This document shows positions 51,110-59,701 of a stretch of 64,000 bases of DNA, in pieces (position 1 is the first letter of the stretch; each line of letters begins with the position of its first letter). The stretch lies in assembly GCF_035984655.1 (NCBI RefSeq), contig NZ_JAXCHT010000007.1:87066-151065 (forward strand), in the 5' to 3' direction. Position numbers and translations under genes: made by a program. Under the pieces are notes generated by a model. It had not been told where the DNA came from. It saw only the letters and a program-made list of their open reading frames with translations, and did no database searches. This DNA comes from Actimicrobium sp035984655 (lineage in GTDB: Bacteria > Pseudomonadota > Gammaproteobacteria > Burkholderiales > Burkholderiaceae_D).

Positions 51110-51673
51110 ATGTCCCTGATCAATACTAAAGTCAAACCATTCTCCGTCACTGCATTTCACAATGGCGCCTTCGTTCCTGTTACCGATGCTGACCTGAAAG
51201 GCAAATGGTCGGTGTTCGTGTTCTACCCGGCCGACTTCACGTTTGTCTGCCCAACCGAACTGGGTGATCTGGCCGACCATTACGCGACCTTCAAGTCGAT
51301 GGGCGTGGAAATCTACAGCGTCTCGACCGACACGCATTTCACGCACAAAGCGTGGCACGACACGTCGGACACCATCAGCAAGATCACCTACCCGATGCTG
51401 GCCGATCCTACCGGCACATTGACCCGCAATTTCGATGTCATGATCGAAGAAGAAGGCCTGGCATTGCGCGGCACCTTCGTCGTCAATCCGGATGGCGATA
51501 TCAAGCTGTGCGAAATCCATGACAACGGCATCGGCCGCGATGCCAGCGAATTGCTGCGCAAAGTGCAGGCCGCGCAATACATCGCCGCCCATCCGGGTGA
51601 AGTTTGCCCAGCTAAATGGACCCCAGGCGCAGCCACACTGGCACCGTCGCTGGATCTGGTTGGCAAGATCTAA
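51110..51673 (+). CDS. ahpC: Alkyl hydroperoxide reductase subunit C (2-Cys peroxiredoxin)
   Basis: The 187-residue peroxiredoxin reduces H2O2 and organic peroxides. The peroxidatic Cys is in FYPADFTFVCPTE and the resolving Cys in GEVCPAKW. It is E. coli AhpC-like in length (187) and sequence. The start MSLINTKVKPF matches relatives; an in-frame upstream extension is unlikely. ahpF follows 147 bp downstream. A weak OxyR-like spacing of ATAC, CTAT and related quartets lies at about 51005-51041. Confidence 0.97.
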   Translation: MSLINTKVKPFSVTAFHNGAFVPVTDADLKGKWSVFVFYPADFTFVCPTELGDLADHYATFKSMGVEIYSVSTDTHFTHKAWHDTSDTISKITYPMLADPTGTLTRNFDVMIEEEGLALRGTFVVNPDGDIKLCEIHDNGIGRDASELLRKVQAAQYIAAHPGEVCPAKWTPGAATLAPSLDLVGKI

Positions 51674-51820
51674 GTTGTAGCCCTTCTGTGGCGCGGTCGC
51701 ACCAGCCGCGCCACTGACTGCAGTACCCCTCCCCGATCAGCTGGATGATCCGACAGCAGGCTGATCGGGAAGGCGTGTTGCGCCCTGAAATCGACAACCC
51801 TTTCACAAAGCGAGCCCATC

Positions 51821-53401
51821 ATGCTGGACACCAATCTCAAGACCCAACTCAACGCCTACCTCGAAAAAATCGTGTTTCCGATCGAGTTGACCGCCTCCGT
51901 CAATGACAGCGACGCGGCGCGCGAAATGACTGCGCTGCTGCAGGAAATTGCCAGCATGTCGCCGCGCATCACACTGGTTGAGCGCCGCGACGACTCCCAG
52001 CGCGCGCCGTCATTTGCCATCAACCGGGTCGGCAGCGACATGGGCATTCGCTTCGCCGGCATTCCGCTGGGTCACGAATTCACTTCTCTGGTGCTGGCGC
52101 TGCTGCAAGCCGGCGGACATCCCTCCAAGGCCAGTGCGGAGGTACTCGAATCGATCCGCAACCTGGATGGCGACTTTTTGTTCGAGACCTACTTTTCGCT
52201 CGATTGCCACAATTGCCCGGACGTGGTGCAGGCGCTCAATCTGATGGCGGTCATCAATCCCAGGATTCGGCACGTCGCGATCGATGGCGCCCTGTTTCAG
52301 GATGAAATCAAGGCGCGCCAGATCATGGGCGTGCCGACCATGTTTCTCAATGGCGAGCGGTTTGGCCAGGGCCGCATGGAGCTCGGCGAGATCATTGCCA
52401 AGCTTGATACCGGCTCGGCTGCGCGCGACGCCACCCGGCTCGCCAAGAAAGAAGCGTTCGATGTGCTGATCATCGGCGGCGGTCCGGCCGGTGCGTCGGC
52501 TGCCATTTATTCGGCACGCAAGGGCATCCGTACCGGCGTGGTCGCCGAACGCTTCGGCGGCCAGTTGCTCGATACGCTGGGCATCGAAAACTTCATCTCC
52601 GTGAATGCCACCGAGGGGCCAAAGCTGGTCGCGGCACTGGAACAGCACGTCAAGGAATACGATGTCGATGTCATGAATTTGCAGCGCGCCGTCGAACTGG
52701 TGCCGGGCAATCTGATCGAGATCAAGCTGGCCAATGGCGCCAGCCTGAAAACCCGCAGTGTGATTCTGGCCACCGGCGCACGCTGGCGCGAGATGAATGT
52801 CCCGGGCGAACAGGAATACCGCAATCGCGGCGTGGCGTATTGCCCGCATTGCGATGGCCCGCTGTACAAGGGCAAGCGCGTGGCCGTCATTGGCGGCGGC
52901 AATTCCGGTGTCGAGGCAGCGATCGACCTGGCCGGCATCGTGTCCCATGTGACGTTGCTGGAATTTGGCAGCGAGCTGCGTGCCGACGCTGTCCTGCAGC
53001 GCAAATTGCACAGCCTGCCCAACGTGACCGTCATCACCGATGCGCACACGACCGAAGTCACCGGCGACGGCGAACGCGTCAATGGGTTGGTCTACACCGA
53101 CCGCCGCAGCGGCGACGCACACACTGTCGCCCTGGAAGGCATCTTCGTGCAGATCGGCCTGCTGCCAAACACCGATTGGCTCAAGGGGACGGTTGCGCTG
53201 AGCAAGCACGGCGAAATCGAAGTCGATGCGCGCGGCCAGACCTCAGTGCCCGGCGTATTCGCCGCCGGGGACGTCACCACCGTGCCGTTCAAGCAGATCA
53301 TCATTGCCATGGGTGAAGGGTCGAAGGCGGCGCTGGGCGCCTTCGACCACCTGATCCGCACATCCGCGCCGACCGATACCGCAATGGCCATCGCAGCCTG
53401 A
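51821..53401 (+). CDS. ahpF: Alkyl hydroperoxide reductase subunit F
   Basis: The 526-residue flavoprotein reduces AhpC with NAD(P)H. An N-terminal double-thioredoxin-like domain carries the CxxC in SLDCHNCPDVVQ. FAD (IIGGGPAGASAAIYSARKG) and NAD(P)H (AVIGGGNSGVEAAIDLAG) domains follow, with the second redox CxxC in AYCPHCDGPLYKG. Length fits E. coli AhpF (521). Between ahpC and ahpF there is 147 bp with no clear terminator, so they may be cotranscribed. Confidence 0.97.
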   Translation: MLDTNLKTQLNAYLEKIVFPIELTASVNDSDAAREMTALLQEIASMSPRITLVERRDDSQRAPSFAINRVGSDMGIRFAGIPLGHEFTSLVLALLQAGGHPSKASAEVLESIRNLDGDFLFETYFSLDCHNCPDVVQALNLMAVINPRIRHVAIDGALFQDEIKARQIMGVPTMFLNGERFGQGRMELGEIIAKLDTGSAARDATRLAKKEAFDVLIIGGGPAGASAAIYSARKGIRTGVVAERFGGQLLDTLGIENFISVNATEGPKLVAALEQHVKEYDVDVMNLQRAVELVPGNLIEIKLANGASLKTRSVILATGARWREMNVPGEQEYRNRGVAYCPHCDGPLYKGKRVAVIGGGNSGVEAAIDLAGIVSHVTLLEFGSELRADAVLQRKLHSLPNVTVITDAHTTEVTGDGERVNGLVYTDRRSGDAHTVALEGIFVQIGLLPNTDWLKGTVALSKHGEIEVDARGQTSVPGVFAAGDVTTVPFKQIIIAMGEGSKAALGAFDHLIRTSAPTDTAMAIAA

Positions 53402-53411
53402 CCTGGCGGCG

Positions 53412-54053
53412 TCAGATTACGGAGTCGTCGCCACCGAAGTCACTGTCGTCGCTGGCCATGTCGCTGTCATCGTTGGTGGTGTCGGCGACCTCCGTTGCGG
53501 CGACCGGCTCGGGCGCTGCGACGGATTTATCGACGCTGTCGGCCATCCCGCCAAACGGTGCAGCCTGTGCACCATGGTGTCCCATCAGGCCACCGATGCC
53601 CTGAAACAGTAACGCTCCGCCGGCCACACCCGCGGCAGTGGCCGCCATCGTACCGAGAAAGCTGCCGCCACCACCGCCAAGAAAGCCAGGCCGCGATTGG
53701 ACTGGCGCCGTTGGCGCGGGCATCGGCACGGGCGCCGCTGCAGCAGACGGGGCGGGGGCGGGCGCGGCAGCGCTGGCCGAACGGCCCCAGGCATTGCCGC
53801 CGCCGGCGAGAAAACTGCCGGACTGCGCCGGCGCAGTGCGCAGCTGCGCCTCCAGGCTGGCGATGCGCTCGCCGGCGGCGGCCATGGCCTGATCCTGCAG
53901 CAAGGCGCGCTGCACCAACAGGTAAGCACCATCGGGTTGATGTGCGAGAGCGTCGGCAATCAGCGCCGCTGCTTCGGGATCTTTATTGACGCCATCCACG
54001 GCGCGCAACTGCGCCAGGAAATCATTGAGCAAGCGGGATTCGGTCGGGGTCAT
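53412..54053 (-). CDS. DUF2076 family protein
   Basis: The 213-residue protein begins MTPTESRLLNDFLAQL, the DUF2076 hallmark, with PDGAYLLVQRALLQDQAM after it. The middle is rich in Ala, Pro and Gly, with GGGGSFLGTMAATAAGVAGG suggesting a flexible, perhaps membrane-associated hairpin. The C-terminus is very acidic (DSDMASDDSDFGGDDS). The biochemical role is unknown. It is divergent from the GspE-like gene. Confidence 0.85.
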   Translation of the reverse strand: MTPTESRLLNDFLAQLRAVDGVNKDPEAAALIADALAHQPDGAYLLVQRALLQDQAMAAAGERIASLEAQLRTAPAQSGSFLAGGGNAWGRSASAAAPAPAPSAAAAPVPMPAPTAPVQSRPGFLGGGGGSFLGTMAATAAGVAGGALLFQGIGGLMGHHGAQAAPFGGMADSVDKSVAAPEPVAATEVADTTNDDSDMASDDSDFGGDDSVI

Positions 54054-54297
54054 GTTACTTCTCCGTTGTCTGGGTTGAATCAGGAAGTGCAGATGGGGAC
54101 CGAACCACCCCGATGCAAGGGTGTGCGCTCGGCAAAAGCACGCCGCAGGGAAAACAACTCAGTTAAACTGCGCACTGAAGCAACACCATGGCCGGTTGCT
54201 CCACCAAGGAGAGCGCATTGCCCCATTTTGCCGATGAACCGCACCCAAGCTGGACGGGTACCCCGCCAATGGCCATCTACCGCGCCGGAGCCTGCCC

Positions 54298-56682
54298 ATG
54301 CTGACCGATTTCAAATGGCCGGTGCCGCCCCATTACGACCTCATTTCGCACTCCGGCGGACCCGACGGCACTGACGTCGAACCGGCGCTGGTGACGATGC
54401 AGAACGGACGCTCGCAGGATGGATTGCTGGTGCGTCTGGACGGCGCTGAAATGTTCCTCGAATTCCGCACCCGCCGCGCCGCCTCCAGCGTACGGATCGG
54501 CTTTGGCAATCTCAAGCTGTTGCGCCTGACCGATCCGGTCGAGATGCAACAACTGCGGCTGTCGGAAGCACTGTCGCGGGTTTCCACCGGCGCCACCGGG
54601 CAACAGAAATGCGTCGTGCAGTATCACAACGGCGACGCCCTCGAAACGCCGACGCTTGGGCTGGTGTCGAAGCCCTTCGGACTATTCCTGTACGTCCCTG
54701 TCGGCGCACAGGGCAAGGTCGAGCGCTGCTTCATTCCGGCCGAGGCGATCAAGAGCTACCAGATCGGCGAGCAGCTCGGCAAGATGCTCATCGATGAGAA
54801 CATCGTCACCAAGGACCACATCAGCGCTGGCCTGGAAAAGCAGGAACAGATGCGCTCGCAAAAACTGGGCGATTACCTCAAGCAGCAAAAAATCATCACC
54901 CAGGAACACGTCGAGATCGCCTTGCAAAGCCAGAAGGGCAAGCCGCAGTTGCGCCTGGGCGAGGCCCTACTGCAGGAAAACCTGATCTCCGAAAAACAGT
55001 TGTCGGACGCGCTGGCCAACCAGGCCCAGAATCGCAAAGTGCCACTGGGCGACATCCTGGTCGAAATGAAAATCGTCACGCTCGATACGATCAAGCGGGT
55101 GCTGGCGCAAAAGCTCGGCATCCCGTTCGTCAACCTGCGCGGCTTCAATTTTGATCCGGCCCTGATCAAGGCGGTGCCGGGCGACTTTGTGCGCAAGTAC
55201 AACGTGATGCCGCTGTATCAAACCGAAGCGCGCATGGTGGTGGCGATGGAAAATCCGCTCGCCAACCATGCGCTGCAGGAGCTGGCGTTCTATACCAAGC
55301 TGAAAATCGATCCGGTGATGGCCTCGGTGGAAGATCTGCAGCACGTGATCGGTCAGCTGTACGGCACCGAGACAGGCGGGAGCAATATCGCCGAGCTGGT
55401 CTATGAACTCGGCGCCGACGACATCAAGTTCGACACGCCAGTCGAAATGATCACCGAGTCCGACAACACGCTGGTGCGGCTGGTCAACAAGATCATCATC
55501 GACGCCTACAACCAGGGCGTGTCCGACATCCACGTTGAAAACATGAAGGGCAATCGCCCGACCCGGGTGCGCTTCCGCAAGGATGGCGTGATGCAGGCTT
55601 ACTCGGAAATCCCGGCGCAGTTTCGCAATGCGCTGGTGTCGCGCATCAAGATCATGTGCCGCCTCGACATTTCCGAGAAGCGCCGGTCGCAGGATGGCAA
55701 GATGAACTTCGAACAGTTCGGTCCGGCGGCGATCGAATTGCGGGTGCTGACCATCCCGACCACCGAGGGCCTGGAAGACATCGTCATGCGCATCCTGGCC
55801 GCACCCAAAGCGGTGTCGATTGAGAGTCTGGGCCTGTCGACCTATGGCATCGAAGGCCTCAAGAAACTCGCGCTCAAGCCGCATGGCCTGCTGTTCGTGT
55901 GCGGTCCGACCGGCTCGGGAAAGACCACCACGCTGCATTCGCTGCTGAACTTCATCAACACGCCGGAGCGCAAGATCTGGACAGTGGAAGACCCGGTCGA
56001 AATTACCCAGGATGGGTTGCGACAGGTGCAGGTGCAGGCCAAGATCGACTGGACCTTCGCCGCCGTGCTGCGCAGCTTCATGCGCGCCGACCCGGACGTC
56101 ATCATGGTCGGCGAAACACGCGATCCGGAAACCGCCAAGACGGTCATCGAAGCGTCACTGACCGGTCATCTGGTGTTCTCGACCATGCACACCAACAGCG
56201 CCGCCGAGAGCGTGGTGCGCCTGCTCGACTTCGGCCTCGATCCATTCAACTTTGCCGATGCGCTGCTGGGCGTGGTCGGCCAGCGCCTGGCGCGCCGCCT
56301 GTGCAGCAACTGCAAGACCGTGCATTACGCGACCGATGAAGAACTCAATATGCTGGCGCAGGAATACTGCTTCGAAACCGACATCGACCCGGCCGACATG
56401 ATCGAGCGCTGGCGCACCCATCATGGCCGCGACGGCGGCAAGATCGGCCTGTTCAAGGCCAAGGGCTGCGAAACCTGCAGTGACAGCGGTTACAAGGGTC
56501 GGCTCGGGGTGCACGAGGTGCTGATCGCGACGGCGGCAGTGAAGAAGAAAATCCACGCGCGCGCCAATGTGCCGGAAATCTTGAAGGTCGCCGTCTCCGA
56601 GGGGATGCTGACGCTACGCCAGGACGGCATCGAAAAGATTTTTCAGGGGCACACCGACTGGGAACAGATTCGCACCGTCTGA
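54298..56682 (+). CDS. Orphan GspE/PilB-type secretion ATPase with four MshEN-like repeats
   Basis: The 794-residue protein has an N-terminal region of about 150 residues of unclear fold, then four tandem units starting at residues 159, 189, 219 and 249 (QLGKML, KLGDYL, RLGEAL, PLGDIL), exactly 30 residues apart. These resemble the MshEN/T2SSE_N module, which binds c-di-GMP in relatives. The hexameric ATPase follows, with Walker A GPTGSGKTT (536-544) and the Walker B region DPDVIMVGETRD (598-609), then a CSNC and CETC zinc site. No other pilus or type II secretion genes are adjacent. Confidence 0.9.
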   Translation: MLTDFKWPVPPHYDLISHSGGPDGTDVEPALVTMQNGRSQDGLLVRLDGAEMFLEFRTRRAASSVRIGFGNLKLLRLTDPVEMQQLRLSEALSRVSTGATGQQKCVVQYHNGDALETPTLGLVSKPFGLFLYVPVGAQGKVERCFIPAEAIKSYQIGEQLGKMLIDENIVTKDHISAGLEKQEQMRSQKLGDYLKQQKIITQEHVEIALQSQKGKPQLRLGEALLQENLISEKQLSDALANQAQNRKVPLGDILVEMKIVTLDTIKRVLAQKLGIPFVNLRGFNFDPALIKAVPGDFVRKYNVMPLYQTEARMVVAMENPLANHALQELAFYTKLKIDPVMASVEDLQHVIGQLYGTETGGSNIAELVYELGADDIKFDTPVEMITESDNTLVRLVNKIIIDAYNQGVSDIHVENMKGNRPTRVRFRKDGVMQAYSEIPAQFRNALVSRIKIMCRLDISEKRRSQDGKMNFEQFGPAAIELRVLTIPTTEGLEDIVMRILAAPKAVSIESLGLSTYGIEGLKKLALKPHGLLFVCGPTGSGKTTTLHSLLNFINTPERKIWTVEDPVEITQDGLRQVQVQAKIDWTFAAVLRSFMRADPDVIMVGETRDPETAKTVIEASLTGHLVFSTMHTNSAAESVVRLLDFGLDPFNFADALLGVVGQRLARRLCSNCKTVHYATDEELNMLAQEYCFETDIDPADMIERWRTHHGRDGGKIGLFKAKGCETCSDSGYKGRLGVHEVLIATAAVKKKIHARANVPEILKVAVSEGMLTLRQDGIEKIFQGHTDWEQIRTV

Positions 56683-56703
56683 CGCCGCGCCCTCAACCGG
56701 ACG

Positions 56704-56994
56704 TCAGGCGTTGACCTGCACGCCCCGCCAGAATGCGACGTGTCCGGCAATCTGTTTGGCAGCGTCTTTTGGGGTTGGATAAAACCAGGCGGCATCGGCA
56801 TTGACCTCGCCATTGACGACCACGTTGTAGTAGCTGGCCGTGCCCTTCCACGGACACACCGTGTGCTTGTCGCTCGGCGTGAAGTATTCCTGCCGGACCG
56901 ACGAAAGCGGAAAGTAGACATTGTTCTCGACGATTTCGACTTCCGACGCGACGGCTTCGGCGATGACGACGCCGTTCCAGGTGGCTGTTGGCAT
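56704..56994 (-). CDS. DUF427 family protein
   Basis: The 96-residue protein starts MPTATWNGVVIAEA and contains VYFPLSSVRQEYF and CPWKGTASYYNV, the DUF427 signature. The fold is a small beta-barrel and the function is unknown. The ATG at 56994 is preferred over an upstream extension of 17 residues. It lies downstream of the DoxX gene in the same direction. Confidence 0.88.
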   Translation of the reverse strand: MPTATWNGVVIAEAVASEVEIVENNVYFPLSSVRQEYFTPSDKHTVCPWKGTASYYNVVVNGEVNADAAWFYPTPKDAAKQIAGHVAFWRGVQVNA

Positions 56995-57058
56995 GGTGAC
57001 TCCGATCTGTGAAATGGGCTTTGAAAATACCACAGGAAATCGCAAGCCGCTGAGCGCC

Positions 57059-57448
57059 TCAGCGCCGTGACGCGTACCAGATCCAGAGCATCAGCGGAAT
57101 CTGCAGGGGCAGGCGCAAGGTCAGCAACACGACGATCCACATCGCCTTATCGGCCGCCAATGCAGACATCAGCATCTGAAGATTGGCCGGCCATACCGCC
57201 ACACACAACAGCAACAAGCCGATACCGGCAGCACGCCGCAGCTGCGGCACCAGCAACCCGATGCCACCGGCCAGCTCGCACACACCACTGACCAGCACCA
57301 GCGCCGCATGGGCCGGCAACCAGGGTGGCATGGCGCCGGCATACTGTTGCGGAAAAATGAAATGCAGCAGGCCCGCACAACTGAAGAAGATCGCCAGTGC
57401 GATCCGCGCAGCCGGCCGTTGCAGCAGCAGAGCCACGCGCGCCATCAT
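57059..57448 (-). CDS. DoxX-like small membrane protein
   Basis: The 129-residue protein has four hydrophobic helices (IALAIFFSCAGLLHFIFP, HAALVLVSGVCELAGGIGLL, RAAGIGLLLLCVAVWPA, a C-terminal one). It resembles the DoxX/DUF4870-like families without a clear functional marker. Its ATG overlaps the M48 protease stop as ATGA, so they are translationally coupled. Confidence 0.8.
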   Translation of the reverse strand: MMARVALLLQRPAARIALAIFFSCAGLLHFIFPQQYAGAMPPWLPAHAALVLVSGVCELAGGIGLLVPQLRRAAGIGLLLLCVAVWPANLQMLMSALAADKAMWIVVLLTLRLPLQIPLMLWIWYASRR

Positions 57449-58476
57449 GGATGGTCGGCTGCGCGCAGTCGGGCAATGCGTTCCTCGTCGCTCGGGTGCG
57501 AGCTGAAGTAGCTCGACGCCCGCGTTGGTGCGGCCGGTTTTTGCGTGCCGCGCCGGTCGCTGTTCAGGGTCTGGCTGCTGCGCATTTTTTCAAACAGCGC
57601 CGCCAGCGGCGCCAGTGGCACGGCATTGGCCTGCAGCACCGTGATCGCATACTGGTCCGCCTCCCGCTCAAAATCGCGCGAATACTTTTGATCGATCAGC
57701 ACCGTCGGCAGTGCCGCCAACATGGTCGATACATCGCCGATGAACAGGTTGAGGAAGATGCCGACGCTGGCGCCCTGCAACAAGCGTCGGAGTGTGTGAC
57801 GTCGCTGCAGATGCCCCAACTCATGCGCCAGCACTCCCAGCACCGCCTGGTCGTCGCGCGCCAGCATGGTCAGCTGATCGGTCATCACAATCACGCCGTT
57901 GGGCATGGCAAACGCATTCGGACCGACTTCGCTGTGGCGAAAAATCAACCGGTAACTGGCATGATCGCCGGCCGGACGTTTCAGCGCGCCAAACAACGTC
58001 TGGATGCGCTGCTGATCGACAAGGTCCAACCGCGAAGGCGTCAGAAAGCGTGCTTCGACCAGCTGCATTTGTGCATCGCCGATTTTTTTCTCCAGCGTGG
58101 CTGGCAAGTGCTGCGCGACCACATCGGCCGCCCACGGCAAACCCCATTGGTAAGCCGACGCCAGCAGCACCAGCAGGGTGAACAGCGCACCCAGCGCCAA
58201 GCCCCAATTCTGCTGCCAGCGCACCACCCAGTGCTCCACATACCCGTTGGCCAGCAGCAATCGGTCGAAGGCCGGATCGCTGACTTCGACCGTTGCGCCG
58301 TCCGGCAGGCGCAAGATGCGGGGCGCGCGTTCCAGCGGTTCCGACACCACCAGTTGGGACAGCCGCAGGCTGCGTCGAATGCCGTCGCCATGAATCGCCA
58401 CCACCCGCTTGTGCAGCAATACCGTGACCGGCTGGGCGCGGGTCGATTGGCCGTCGAAATACAGGGCGTCCGTCAT
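57445..58476 (-). CDS. Membrane-linked M48 family metallopeptidase
   Basis: The 343-residue protease has one N-terminal transmembrane helix after about 90 residues (LGALFTLLVLLASAYQWGL), and a periplasmic or membrane-proximal peptidase domain with canonical HELGHLQRRH and FEREADQYAI (ExxAD). The C-terminus has SSYFSSHPSDEERIARL, the M48 substrate-proximal motif. Unlike the M48-like lipoprotein near 829, all zinc ligands are present. It is ATGA-coupled to the DUF898 gene upstream and the DoxX gene downstream. Confidence 0.9.
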   Translation of the reverse strand: MTDALYFDGQSTRAQPVTVLLHKRVVAIHGDGIRRSLRLSQLVVSEPLERAPRILRLPDGATVEVSDPAFDRLLLANGYVEHWVVRWQQNWGLALGALFTLLVLLASAYQWGLPWAADVVAQHLPATLEKKIGDAQMQLVEARFLTPSRLDLVDQQRIQTLFGALKRPAGDHASYRLIFRHSEVGPNAFAMPNGVIVMTDQLTMLARDDQAVLGVLAHELGHLQRRHTLRRLLQGASVGIFLNLFIGDVSTMLAALPTVLIDQKYSRDFEREADQYAITVLQANAVPLAPLAALFEKMRSSQTLNSDRRGTQKPAAPTRASSYFSSHPSDEERIARLRAADHP

Positions 58477-59657
58477 AGGGAAATGTCGATATCGAAGAAG
58501 GCGCCGACCTCGTCGCCGGCAGCGCCGACCCCGTCGCCGGCGTGATGTGCCTGCATGTCATCGAGCGTGCCGTCGAGCTGGAGTGCCAGGCATGCAAGCC
58601 GGTATCGCAGGATGCGGATGGTGGCGAACGGTTGGTACAGGCCCGCCGAACAAATTACCAGCACCAGATTCGACGCGTGCAGCCACATCAGCGTGCGTGC
58701 CCGTGCGGTGCTGATGAAGCGGTGGTCGGCCAGCTCGGTCTTATTCCAGATCAGATTTTGCAATCGGCTTTCGAGATAGGGCCGAATCGATAGATACAGC
58801 AGGTAGCCGCTCAACGTGGAGAAAAAAAGCTGAATCAGCCAGCCAAAGGTCTTGCCGGCAAAGGCATCGCCGAATGAACGGGTGGCGTAGATCAACGTGC
58901 CGGCGACAAAAAACCCCAGCAAGAAGATGACCACAGCCTTGCCGTAGATCTTGAAGAACTGGCCGGGGCGGGCCTGGAAAAAGAACGGCGACTGACCGAG
59001 ATACGCATGGTCATGCTGGTAACGCTTGAGCAGATAATGCGCCATCGGCACCACGCTGAAGATCGCCGCCATGGGCAGCAGCGTCACCAGCAGGATCACG
59101 CCCAGGCCGGGATGGTTGGCGTAGGACGTCGCCAGGCTCCAAATGAACAACCCGGTCACGACCAGGATCGCCGGCAACAGGATCAGCGAGCGATAGGCCT
59201 CCAGCACCGTGCCGGCAAAATGGAAGCGCACGCCACGGTAACTGGAATTGGCCAGCCGGAACTGAAACGAGCGCGACAGCAGCCACGGCAGGATCACCAC
59301 GATCAACAGCCCGATTGCCGCCGCGACCAGGCCGGAGATATCGAAGGCCAGTTTATAGGCGAGGAACAGCGCGAACGCCAGCACGCGCCCTTTGAGAATG
59401 GCTTTCGGATCGCCGTGGTAGTCGAAGATCGCGCCGGCCACCCGCGTGTTGCGATAAAAATATTCCAGCCGCCGCACTTTCGCCCAGGCCGAATACACGC
59501 CGAAGGTGGCCACCGTCAGCAACAGGTTGACGATCCAGATGCGAAAGTATTCGCTGCCGCTGCCGGTGAATTCAAACGCAATCGGTCCGGCGTCTGCCGG
59601 TTCCGTTTCCTGTTGCGCTGCTGGCGACATGTGTATGCCGTACGCTGCTTCTGACAT
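58473..59657 (-). CDS. DUF898 (YjgN) family membrane protein
   Basis: The 394-residue protein has FEFTGSGSEYFRIWIVNLLL, WAKVRRLEYFYRNTRVAG and seven or so transmembrane helices, as in YjgN/DUF898. Function is unknown; the family often sits next to an M48 protease, as here. ATG 59657 follows GGGAG. It is ATGA-coupled to the protease gene. Confidence 0.88.
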   Translation of the reverse strand: MSEAAYGIHMSPAAQQETEPADAGPIAFEFTGSGSEYFRIWIVNLLLTVATFGVYSAWAKVRRLEYFYRNTRVAGAIFDYHGDPKAILKGRVLAFALFLAYKLAFDISGLVAAAIGLLIVVILPWLLSRSFQFRLANSSYRGVRFHFAGTVLEAYRSLILLPAILVVTGLFIWSLATSYANHPGLGVILLVTLLPMAAIFSVVPMAHYLLKRYQHDHAYLGQSPFFFQARPGQFFKIYGKAVVIFLLGFFVAGTLIYATRSFGDAFAGKTFGWLIQLFFSTLSGYLLYLSIRPYLESRLQNLIWNKTELADHRFISTARARTLMWLHASNLVLVICSAGLYQPFATIRILRYRLACLALQLDGTLDDMQAHHAGDGVGAAGDEVGAFFDIDISL

Positions 59658-59701
59658 GCCGCTCCCCGCGTGCGTTGGCGTCCGGTGGTCCGGGCTGCCG
59701 G

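Noticed and set aside
53412..56682. A type II secretion or type IV pilus locus
   Set aside because: Only the ATPase is present; no pilin, inner-membrane platform, secretin or prepilin peptidase gene lies on either side.
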